Shown here piece by piece: positions 1-7,815 of a stretch of 64,000 bases of DNA (position 1 is its first letter; every line of letters starts with the position of its first letter). Made by a program: the position numbers and the translations under genes. Origin of the DNA: UBA5704 sp036264355 (GTDB lineage: Bacteria; Acidobacteriota; Thermoanaerobaculia; Multivoradales; UBA5704). Location: the NCBI GenBank assembly GCA_036264355.1, contig DATARD010000080.1, positions 1 through 64,000 of the forward strand. Reading direction: 5' to 3'. The notes under the pieces were generated by a model. The model was not told the DNA's origin, searched no databases, and saw nothing but the letters and a program-made list of their open reading frames with translations.

Positions 1-87
1 AGGCCGGCACCTTGGAGCGCCTGGACCTCTGGCCTTTGCGCTCTGCCCATGGCTGAACCAACGACAACCCGGAAAGGAAACTCGGAC

Positions 88-486
88 ATGAACGCACCCC
101 AGACCTCCACCCTCATCGGCTACCTCGGCAAAGACCGCGAGATCCGCTCCACCCGCGAGCGCACCTACACCAAGACCGTCCACAACAAGGTCATCGACGG
201 CGACGAGGAGATCGAGGTCCACACCCCCTCCCGGACCTACATGAAGCTCTCCCTCGCCACCCACGAGCGCTCCGCCTCCGGGACCGCCACCCGCTGGCAC
301 GACGTGATCGTCTGGAACCCCAGTCCCGAGGCATCTCTCGCCCGCAAGGGAGATCAGATCCAGGTCACCGGCCGCCGCGAGGAGTACGAATTCGAAACCG
401 CCGAGGGCGAGACCCGCACCGGCGTCCACTTCGTCGTCGAGTCCCTCCGCTTCCTCCGCCGCAAGATCCGCCACGCAGCCGCCTGA
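88..486 (+). CDS. ssb: Single-stranded DNA-binding protein (OB-fold), no acidic tip
   Basis: SSB-family protein of 132 residues that would coat single-stranded DNA. The start at 88 is preferred because GGAAAGGA lies at 71-78, nine bases ahead; an in-frame ATG at 49 has no comparable site. The opening TLIGYLGKDREIR and the later WHDVIVWNP and VHFVVESLRFL stretches match SSB beta strands. The acidic C-terminal tip that recruits partner proteins (usually ending in DIPF) is absent; this protein ends in a basic RRKIRHAAA. No replication or ribosomal genes that often flank the housekeeping ssb are visible. I infer an accessory or mobile-element SSB. Family assignment is firm; the role is not. Confidence 0.85.
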   Translation: MNAPQTSTLIGYLGKDREIRSTRERTYTKTVHNKVIDGDEEIEVHTPSRTYMKLSLATHERSASGTATRWHDVIVWNPSPEASLARKGDQIQVTGRREEYEFETAEGETRTGVHFVVESLRFLRRKIRHAAA

Positions 487-840
487 GGGGCTCTGCCCCT
501 CCCTCCCCTCTGGGGGGTGGCCCTCCGGGGCTACTTCCCGAAGAGCAGCGACCAAGGGGGGCCGAGTCACCCGATAGAGGACCTCTCTCCCCATTCAAGT
601 TCCAAGTCAAGTCGAAGAGCATCCGCGAGCTCCCCCTTCGGTGCACTCTCTCGCTGACGTGCGCCGGCGTTGTTCTCCTCTCTCCCTTCGGCTCGCTCCT
701 CCTCTCCGCTTTTCTACCCGAGGCCGGCCGGGCCGCAAGGCGCAAGCCCCTGCGGGCACGCTCCGCGTGGCCTTGACAGCCCGGCCTCTTCCCTCGGGTC
801 GTCGCGGCTCGTCAGGAGCGAACCCGAAAGGAGATCCGTC
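487..840. other. Intergenic region after ssb
   Basis: No convincing gene. Right after the ssb stop is a small GC hairpin (GGGGC at 487-491 pairing with GCCCC at 495-499) without a T run, so at best a weak terminator. The rest is C/T-rich on the plus strand. It ends with a clear Shine-Dalgarno sequence (GAAAGGAG, 826-833) for the short reading frame at 841. Reading frames here are proline/arginine/serine-rich and look like GC-driven open frames. Confidence 0.4.
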
Positions 841-921
841 ATGACCAGCCAGCGCACTACGACCACCTCGACCGCGAGGCCGCCCCCCCGGATTGACGGA
901 AAGGCCCTTCGCCGATCATGA
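841..921 (+). CDS. Possible 26-residue peptide, or start of a broken gene
   Basis: A 26-codon frame begins with ATG 841, seven bases after a strong Shine-Dalgarno sequence (GAAAGGAG, 826-833). The product starts MTSQRTTTTSTARPPPRIDG and is Thr/Pro/Arg-rich with no recognisable domain. The signal for initiation is better than anything about the peptide itself, so this may be the 5' remnant of a longer gene lost downstream. Function unknown. Confidence 0.3.
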   Translation: MTSQRTTTTSTARPPPRIDGKALRRS

Positions 922-1278
922 TCACCGTAGCGGCGTGGGAGATCCAGCGGCGAAAGTACCGAGAAAGTACCGGGGCGTCCTGAGCCCTGCTGAGCTGCTG
1001 ATCTAACTCTTTGAAATTTCAGGGTTTTGTTCGTTGGTCGCCCAGCGAGAGACCTCCACACCCCAGAGAAGACGGAAAACGCACCGCCAATCTCACACGT
1101 TTTTTGGGGTCTCGATGCATTTCATCTTTGCAGACAAGACGTGATGCCGCCCGGGGAGTGAGTTCCCGGTTATACTTCGGTCCGGCCGGTTTCCACTCCG
1201 TGGCCGGCTCCTGGAGGCCGAGGCCGAGCAAGCTCCGGGGAGCTGACGCACAGTGCCGGCGCTCCGACTCTCTGCCTT
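922..1278. other. Intergenic, nothing recognised
   Basis: No gene, RNA or hairpin terminator that I can support. The stretch leads into the 22-nt tandem array at 1279. Base composition is less GC-biased around 1000-1130 than in neighbouring genes. Confidence 0.4.
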
Positions 1279-1476
1279 AGAGAGTCCCACTCTCGATGGC
1301 TGAGTGTCCCACTCTCAGCCGCAGAGGGTGGGACACTCAGCCGCTGAGACTCCCACTCTCAGCCGCAGAGAGTGGGATACTCAGCCGTAGAGAGTCCTAC
1401 CCTCAGCCGTAGAGAGTCCCACTCTCAGCCGTAGAGACTCCCACTCTCCGCCGTTGAGAGTCCCACTCCTGCCGCA
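1279..1476. repeat. 22-nt tandem array, nine units, dyad core
   Basis: Nine head-to-tail units of 22 nt (the last is 21). The core GAGAGTCCCACTCTC is an inverted repeat: GAGAGT, a CCC spacer, then ACTCTC. The unit tail is CAGCCGYAG-like. Units 3 and 5 carry the core in the opposite sense (AGAGTGGGAYACTC) while keeping the same tail, so the dyad, not just the strand sequence, seems to be kept. It lies downstream of the leftward hypB gene, between it and ssb. The 167 bases from 1477 to the hypB stop hold nothing I recognise. It resembles three other 21-nt arrays in this window in period but not in sequence. Confidence 0.85.
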
Positions 1477-1643
1477 GTGCTCGTGTCTGGATCGTTCCGG
1501 GGAGTCCGTTTCTCGAGCCACCAACGCTCCGGACAGGGGAACGAGCGCATGGCGAAGGTCCACGGGTCGATGGGGGAGAGGAGCCGGCACTGGCACCACG
1601 TCACGGGGAGCGCTCGGTAGATCTCCTGCCTGGCCGGCGTCAA

Positions 1644-2312
1644 CTATCCCTGTGCGGCGACGGCCGCCAACTCGCGCAACCTCTCCAACCACGCCTCCAT
1701 CCCCACCCCCGTCCGCGCCGAGGTCTCCAGCACCTCGATGCCAGGGCGGACGGCTTGCAGGTTGGCGAGGGCGTCGGCGCGGTCGAAGCCGACGGCTTCG
1801 GCGAGGTCGATCTTGGTGATCAGGGCGAGGTCGGCGCCGTTGAAGATGGTGGGGTACTTGAGCGGCTTGTCCTCTCCCTCGGTGACCGAGAGGAGGACGG
1901 TGCGGAGGTCTTCTCCCAGGTCGTAGCTCGCCGGGCAGACCAGGTTGCCGACGTTCTCGACGAAAAGGAAGTCGAGGGCCGCCAGGTCCCAGCCGGCAAG
2001 AGAGGTGTTGATCATCTCGGCGTCCAGATGGCAGACGGTGCCGGTGGTGATCTGGTGCACGCGGGCGCCGGAGCGGCCGAGGCGTCTGGCGTCGTTGTCG
2101 GTCGCGAGATCCCCCACCAGGGCGGCGACGCGATGGTGCGGATGGAGGCGCCGCAAGGTCTCTTCCAGGAACGCCGTCTTGCCGGCGCCGGGGCTCGACA
2201 CCAGGTTGACGACGTAGACGCCGGCGGAACGGAAGCGGCCGCGCAGGTCGCGGGCGAGCAGGTCGTTCTTCTTGAGGACGCCCTGGCGGACCTCAACGAT
2301 CCGGGGTTGCAT
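1644..2312 (-). CDS. hypB: Hydrogenase nickel insertion GTPase HypB
   Basis: HypB binds and delivers nickel to the hydrogenase large subunit with HypA, driven by GTP. Visible motifs in this 222-residue protein are the P-loop SSPGAGKTAFLEETL, the switch VGDLATDNDARRL, the metal-site region GTVCHLDAEM and ENVGNLVCPASYDLGE, and the guanine-specificity motif TKID. There is no N-terminal histidine-rich nickel store and no N-terminal CxxCGC motif, so this is a short HypB. It overlaps the upstream hypA by 20 bases (2293-2312), indicating co-translation of a leftward hypA-hypB pair divergent from the structural genes. Confidence 0.96.
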   Translation of the reverse strand: MQPRIVEVRQGVLKKNDLLARDLRGRFRSAGVYVVNLVSSPGAGKTAFLEETLRRLHPHHRVAALVGDLATDNDARRLGRSGARVHQITTGTVCHLDAEMINTSLAGWDLAALDFLFVENVGNLVCPASYDLGEDLRTVLLSVTEGEDKPLKYPTIFNGADLALITKIDLAEAVGFDRADALANLQAVRPGIEVLETSARTGVGMEAWLERLRELAAVAAQG

Positions 2313-2685
2313 GTGTCTCCTCCTCGGGAGTCTCTGCCAAGTCGGTCACTTCCAGCGAGGTGAGCTCGAGCTCGCGGCCCCGCACGACGTCCGGTGTGGG
2401 TGTATCACAGACCGGACAGCGGAAAGACTGAATTCCAGGTAATTGCTGCTCGGTCTTGCAAGTCCGACAAAAAACAGAGACAGGGATTTCCTCAATCTCC
2501 AGACGGGCGCCTTCGATCGGAGTGCCGGCCGCGGCGAGGTCGAACGAGAAGAGAAGAGCCTCACGCACCACGCCGGAGAGCGCTCCGAGCTTCAGATGCA
2601 GCGCCTCGACGCGGACGGCGCCCAGCTCCTCGGCCTTCTCGGCCGCGGCGTCGATCAGGCTCAGGGCGATGGAAAGCTCGTGCAT
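2293..2685 (-). CDS. hypA: Hydrogenase nickel metallochaperone HypA
   Basis: HypA partners HypB in nickel delivery. The 130-residue protein starts MHELSIA, the family's N-terminal nickel-binding MHE motif. It contains a zinc site with two CxxC pairs (CRTC and CPVC) around residues 70-95. The start at 2685 is fixed by MHE; a much longer reading frame upstream is not real. The C-terminus, after the zinc domain, is about 15 residues longer than usual and Glu/Thr-rich, and its coding sequence overlaps the hypB start. The pair is transcribed away from hhyS. Confidence 0.95.
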   Translation of the reverse strand: MHELSIALSLIDAAAEKAEELGAVRVEALHLKLGALSGVVREALLFSFDLAAAGTPIEGARLEIEEIPVSVFCRTCKTEQQLPGIQSFRCPVCDTPTPDVVRGRELELTSLEVTDLAETPEEETHATPDR

Positions 2686-2796
2686 GGTTCTTGCAATTGA
2701 GTCGGATCGAAACAGCCCGTCTCTCCGCGGAGGATACACGAGAGAGAGGGTTGGTCGGTCCACGGTTTTCGTTCTCTTGGTAAAGGAGGTCGACCG
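2686..2796. promoter_or_regulatory. Divergent promoter region, hypAB / hydrogenase operon
   Basis: This 111-base gap separates the hypA start from the hhyS start and must carry promoters for both directions. I see no textbook -35/-10 pair and no sigma-54 GG-N10-GC element that I would defend. A strong Shine-Dalgarno sequence (AAAGGAGG, 2782-2789) sits seven bases before the hhyS ATG. Confidence 0.45.
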
Positions 2797-3849
<1,053 letters not shown>

Positions 3850-3868
3850 GACGCGTTAGGAGGACAAC

Positions 3869-4093
3869 ATGGAGAAGAGCTCGCACGACAGCGTCACACG
3901 CCACGAGAAGGGGCATCCGGAAAACGTCGGCAAAAATACCGTTGGAACGGGCCGCGGTGAAAATGTGATCAAGAAAGAGGGCAAAGAGCCCGGCCGTTAT
4001 GAAGTCGAGGAGAAAGGTGAGTCCGGCCGCCCGGCGGGCAAGTCCACGTTGCGGGACCAGACCAGCGTCGATCCCAAGAAAACGATCAGCTGA
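3869..4093 (+). CDS. 74-residue hydrophilic protein between hydrogenase subunits
   Basis: Unrecognised 74-residue protein with a good ribosome binding site (TTAGGAGG about 5-12 bases before ATG 3869). It lies 19 bases after hhyS and about 30 bases before hhyL. It is rich in Lys, Glu and Gly, has no cysteine and no membrane segment, and looks extended or disordered (for example GENVIKKEGKEPGRYEVEEK). Its place between the two structural subunits implies production in step with them. I infer an assembly aid or a linear subunit lying on the complex. Small non-catalytic subunits are known in other high-affinity hydrogenases (HucM in group 2a), but I see no demonstrable homology. Confidence 0.75.
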   Translation: MEKSSHDSVTRHEKGHPENVGKNTVGTGRGENVIKKEGKEPGRYEVEEKGESGRPAGKSTLRDQTSVDPKKTIS

Positions 4094-4125
4094 GAGCGAA
4101 ACCCAACGGAAAGGGGATGCACGAC

Positions 4126-5904
4126 ATGGCGACCGCGACCCAGGGATCCAAGCCGAATCTCGTCGAAATGCATTGGGACCCCATTACGAGAATCGTCGGA
4201 AGTCTCGGGATCTACACCAAGATCGATTTCGGGCAGCGCAAGGTCGCGGAGTGCCACAGCACCTCTTCGATTTTCCGCGGCTACAGCATCTTCATGAAGG
4301 GCAAGGATCCCCGCGACGCCCACTTCATCACCAGCCGGATCTGCGGCATCTGCGGTGACAATCACGCCACCTGCTCCTGCTACGCGCAAAACATGGCGTA
4401 CGGAGTCACCCCGCCCCACCTCGGCGAATGGATCGTGAACCTGGGCGAGGCCGCCGAGTTCATGTTCGATCACAACATCTTCCAGGAGAACCTGGTCGGC
4501 GTGGACTTCTGCGAGAAGATGGTGCGCGAGACCAATCCCGGAGTGTGGGACAAGGCCGCGCAGACCGAGTCGCCGCATGCGCGCGATCACGGCTACCGCA
4601 CGATCGGCGACATCATGAAGTCGCTCAATCCGTTCGAGGGCGAGTTCTACCGCGAAGCGCTGCAGATGAGCCGCATGACGCGCGAGATGTTCTGCCTGAT
4701 GGAAGGGCGGCACGTCCATCCCTCGACGCTCTATCCGGGCGGCGTCGGCACCGTGGCGACCATCCAGCTCTTCACCGACTACATGTCCCGCCTGATGCGT
4801 TATGTCGAGTTCATGAAGCGGGTCGTCCCGATGCACGACGATCTCTTCGACTTCTTCTACCAGGCGATGCCCGGCTACGAGCAGGTGGGAAACCGCCGCA
4901 TCCTGCTCGGCTGCTGGGGCAGCTTCCAGGACCCCGAGGCCTGCAACTTCGACTACAAGGACATGACGGACTGGGGGCGCAAGATGTTCGTCACCCCCGG
5001 CGTCGTGGTCGATGGCAAGCTGGTGACCAACGACCTGGTGAAGATCAACCTCGGCATCCGCATCCTGCTCGGCAGCTCCTTCTACGACGACTGGAAAGGC
5101 AAGGAGATCTTCGTCAAGAACGATCCGCTGGGCAATCCGGTGGACGAGCGCCATCCGTGGAATCAGCACACCCTGCCCAAGCCGCAAAAGCGGGACTTCG
5201 ACGAAAAGTACAGTTGGGTGATGTCGCCGCGCTGGTTCGACGGCAAGGATCACCTGGCTCTCGACACCGGCGGCGGACCACTGGCGCGCCTGTGGTCGAC
5301 CGCCCTCTCCGGCCTGGTCGACATCGGCTACATCAAGGCGACCGGCAACAGCGTGGTGATCAATCTGCCGAAGACGCAGACCAAGCCGGCGGCGACGTTC
5401 GAATGGAAAATCCCGCAGTGGAGCAACACCATCGAGCGCAACCGCGCGCGCACTTACTTCCAGGCCTATTCCGCCGCCGCCGCCCTCCATTTCCTCGACG
5501 AGGCGCTCAAAGAGGTGCGGGCCGGCCATACCAAGACCTGGGAGCCGTTCACCGTGCCGCAGGACGCCATCGGCTGCGGCTTCACCGAAGCGGTGCGCGG
5601 CGTGCTGTCGCATCACGTGGTGATCCGCGACGGCAAGATCGCCAACTATCATCCGTATCCCCCCACGCCCTGGAACGCCAATCCGCGCGACGTCTACGGC
5701 ACGCCGGGACCGTACGAGGACGCGGTGCAGGGCTGCCCGATCTTCGAGGAGAACAGCCAGGACAAGTTCAAGGGCATCGACATCATGCGGACGGTGCGCA
5801 GCTTCGACCCGTGCCTGCCGTGCGGTGTTCACATGTATCTTGGCAACGGCAAGGTTCTGGAGCAGCGGCACTCGCCGATCATGGCGCCGCCGACGGCTAA
5901 ATAA
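4126..5904 (+). CDS. hhyL: Group 1h [NiFe] hydrogenase large subunit
   Basis: Catalytic large subunit that binds the NiFe(CN)2CO centre and oxidises trace H2. The N-terminal ligand motif is RICGICGDNHATCS (about residues 71-84). The C-terminal motif is DPCLPCGVH, followed by a 20-odd-residue extension starting MYLGNG, which the maturation protease should remove after the histidine. ATG 4126 is chosen over the in-frame ATG 4117 because the purine-rich Shine-Dalgarno (GGAAAGGGG, 4108-4116) directly abuts 4117 but is nine bases from 4126. Length of about 590 residues fits the family. It is followed 15 bases later by the NifU-domain gene. Confidence 0.95.
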   Translation: MATATQGSKPNLVEMHWDPITRIVGSLGIYTKIDFGQRKVAECHSTSSIFRGYSIFMKGKDPRDAHFITSRICGICGDNHATCSCYAQNMAYGVTPPHLGEWIVNLGEAAEFMFDHNIFQENLVGVDFCEKMVRETNPGVWDKAAQTESPHARDHGYRTIGDIMKSLNPFEGEFYREALQMSRMTREMFCLMEGRHVHPSTLYPGGVGTVATIQLFTDYMSRLMRYVEFMKRVVPMHDDLFDFFYQAMPGYEQVGNRRILLGCWGSFQDPEACNFDYKDMTDWGRKMFVTPGVVVDGKLVTNDLVKINLGIRILLGSSFYDDWKGKEIFVKNDPLGNPVDERHPWNQHTLPKPQKRDFDEKYSWVMSPRWFDGKDHLALDTGGGPLARLWSTALSGLVDIGYIKATGNSVVINLPKTQTKPAATFEWKIPQWSNTIERNRARTYFQAYSAAAALHFLDEALKEVRAGHTKTWEPFTVPQDAIGCGFTEAVRGVLSHHVVIRDGKIANYHPYPPTPWNANPRDVYGTPGPYEDAVQGCPIFEENSQDKFKGIDIMRTVRSFDPCLPCGVHMYLGNGKVLEQRHSPIMAPPTAK

Positions 5905-5919
5905 TCCAGAGGGGGACAC

Positions 5920-6510
5920 GTGCCGGAAACCAGATCCCTGCGCGCGGTCGGTGACCGCATCGAAGCGATGCTCGCCGAGCTCAAGACGATCACCGATCCG
6001 CGCGCCCGCAGGACCGCCGAGGAGCTGGTGCGCCTGCTCCTCGAGCTCTACGGCGGGGGCATCGAGAGGATGATGGAGATCGTCGACGAGAGCCCGCTCG
6101 GCGGCGACCTGTTCGCCCGCTTCGCCGCCGACGATCTCGTCGCCAGTCTTATGCTTCTCCACGGCCTGCATCCGGAAGACGCCGAGGTGCGGATCGCCCG
6201 CGCGCTCGACAAGGTGCGGCCGTTCCTCGCCTCGCACGGTGGTGGCGTCACCGTGCTCGGGATCGCTGATGGCGTCATCCGCCTCCGCCTGGAGGGGAGC
6301 TGCCACGGCTGCCAATCGTCGACGGTGACCATGAAGCTGGCGATCGAAAAAGCGATCGAGGAAGCCGCTCCGGAGCTGGTCGGGATCGAGGTCGAAGGGG
6401 TCGTCGATCCCGCGGTGCCGGCCGTGGCGGCGGTGGGAGCGGACGGTGAGGGCCTCGTCCAGATCGGTCTCCGCTGTCCGGGGGAGATCGAGAGCGCGGC
6501 GCATGGCTGA
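5920..6510 (+). CDS. NifU C-terminal-domain protein of the hydrogenase cluster
   Basis: A 196-residue protein starting at GTG 5920 behind GAGGGGG. The C-terminal half is a NifU-type Fe-S scaffold: VRPFLASHGGGVTVLGI followed by the CxxC signature GSCHGCQSSTVTMKLAIE. The N-terminal half (residues 1-80) is helical and has no family I recognise. NifU-like proteins are usual in group 1h clusters, where they presumably supply Fe-S clusters for the small subunit. The last bases overlap the next gene's start (ATGGCTGA). Confidence 0.85.
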   Translation: MPETRSLRAVGDRIEAMLAELKTITDPRARRTAEELVRLLLELYGGGIERMMEIVDESPLGGDLFARFAADDLVASLMLLHGLHPEDAEVRIARALDKVRPFLASHGGGVTVLGIADGVIRLRLEGSCHGCQSSTVTMKLAIEKAIEEAAPELVGIEVEGVVDPAVPAVAAVGADGEGLVQIGLRCPGEIESAAHG

Positions 6511-7177
6511 GAGCGACGAGAGCGACGAGAGCGACCAGGAGAGCGCGCGCGGCGCTCAGGTGATTCGCCAGTTGCGGGGCTTTCTCGGGCCCCGGCCGGC
6601 CTCGCCGATCGAGGAGCGCTGCGAATTCTGTGGCCAGCTTCTCCCCAACCGGCACTCGCATGTCGTGCACATCGAGCGCCGCAATCTGCTCTGTGCCTGC
6701 CGGCCCTGCTATCTCCTCTTCTCCTCGGCGGGAGCCGCCGGCGGGAAGGCCAAAGCGGTGCCGGAAGAGGTTTTCGATCTCGGCACCAGTGTGTTTTCTC
6801 CGGCGCAGTGGGACCGGTTGCAGGTGCCGGTCAATCTCGCGTTTTTCTTCTTCAACAGCTCTCTCGGCCGCACCGTGGTGTTCTATCCCAGCCCGGCGGG
6901 AGCCACCGAGTCGCTGCTGCCGCTCGAAACGTGGGAGGAGCTGGTCCGCGAGCACCCCCGGCTCGCTGCGCTCAGTCAGGACGTCGAAGCGCTCCTCGTC
7001 TGGCAACGTGACACGTCGGAGGAGCCTTCGGCGGCGCTCATCGTTCCGATCGACTCTTGCTACGAGCTGGTAGGCATCGTGCGCCGCTGCTGGAAAGGTT
7101 TTCACGGCGGCGAGGAGGCGTGGCAGGCGATCGCGGCCTTCTTCAGCGCTCTCCGCGCGCGAGCCTCCGCGGCATGA
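6503..7177 (+). CDS. DUF5947-like hydrogenase cluster protein
   Basis: Protein of 224 residues, beginning MAESDESDESDQES, with ATG 6503 overlapping the nifU-domain stop. It has four cysteines in two CxxC-like pairs (CEFCGQLL near residue 40 and CACRPCYLLF near residue 65), suggesting a zinc or Fe-S site. It also has a hydrophobic VNLAFFFFNSSL stretch and a C-terminal CYELVGIVRRCWKGF. I assign it from memory to DUF5947, a family that travels with group 1h hydrogenases. Biochemical role unknown. It ends in an ATGA overlap with the next gene. Confidence 0.7.
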   Translation: MAESDESDESDQESARGAQVIRQLRGFLGPRPASPIEERCEFCGQLLPNRHSHVVHIERRNLLCACRPCYLLFSSAGAAGGKAKAVPEEVFDLGTSVFSPAQWDRLQVPVNLAFFFFNSSLGRTVVFYPSPAGATESLLPLETWEELVREHPRLAALSQDVEALLVWQRDTSEEPSAALIVPIDSCYELVGIVRRCWKGFHGGEEAWQAIAAFFSALRARASAA

Positions 7178-7815
7178 CGAATCTCAGCTTCACCGTGCTG
7201 GGAGCCCGCGCCGAGCCGTACGCCGCGGTGCCGACTCTGATCTTCCGGCTGGGGATCGCGGAGTCGACCGGCGAGCGCATCCACGCCCTCGCGCTGCGCT
7301 GCCAGATCCAGATCGAGCCACGCCATCGCCACTACACAGGCCACGAAGAGGAGCGCCTGCTGGAGCTTTTCGGCGAGCCCCGGCGTTGGGGCGAGACGCT
7401 GAAAAGCATCCTGTGGACGCACGCCTCCACGATGCTCCCCGGCTTCACCGGCAGTCTCGAGTTCGATCTGCCGGTCGCCTGCACCTATGACTTCGAGGTC
7501 ACCGGAGCCAAATACTTCCATGCGCTCGACGACGGCGAGATCCCGCTCCTCCTGCTGTTCAACGGCACCGTGTTCACCCGTGGCCAGACCGGCTTCAGCG
7601 TCGAGCCGGTGCCCTGGGAGAAAGAGGCGCCGTTCCGCCTGCCGGTGAAAATCTGGCGCGAGCTGATGGATCAGTATTTTCCCGGCGGCGCCTGGATCCG
7701 CCTGCGGCGGGAGAGCTTCGACGCGCTGCATCGTTTCAAGGGCCGGAGAGCGCTGCCCACCTGGGACGACGCGGTCGAGGCGCTGATCCGCGAAGCGGGG
7801 GAGGAGCCCTCATGA
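7174..7815 (+). CDS. DUF6084-like hydrogenase cluster protein
   Basis: 213-residue protein starting MTNLSFTVLGARAEPYAAVP; ATG 7174 overlaps the preceding TGA. It has a mainly beta-strand N-terminal half with the recognisable stretches IQIEPRHRHYTGHEEERL and LWTHASTMLPGF, and a C-terminal part with YFPGGAWIRLRRE. It matches what I remember of DUF6084, another family restricted largely to high-affinity hydrogenase loci. No catalytic motif is visible; a role in assembly or electron transfer is only inferred. Its stop overlaps the next start (ATGA). Confidence 0.7.
   Translation: MTNLSFTVLGARAEPYAAVPTLIFRLGIAESTGERIHALALRCQIQIEPRHRHYTGHEEERLLELFGEPRRWGETLKSILWTHASTMLPGFTGSLEFDLPVACTYDFEVTGAKYFHALDDGEIPLLLLFNGTVFTRGQTGFSVEPVPWEKEAPFRLPVKIWRELMDQYFPGGAWIRLRRESFDALHRFKGRRALPTWDDAVEALIREAGEEPS

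Noticed and set aside
1279..1476. CRISPR array
   Set aside because: Units are directly adjacent with no unique spacers, and no cas genes are nearby. The same holds for the other 21-nt arrays.
3997..6504. 835-codon open frame on the minus strand opposite the hydrogenase large subunit
   Set aside because: Arg/His/Val-rich antisense shadow of hhyL and the nifU-domain gene; no domain, and the plus strand has complete known genes.
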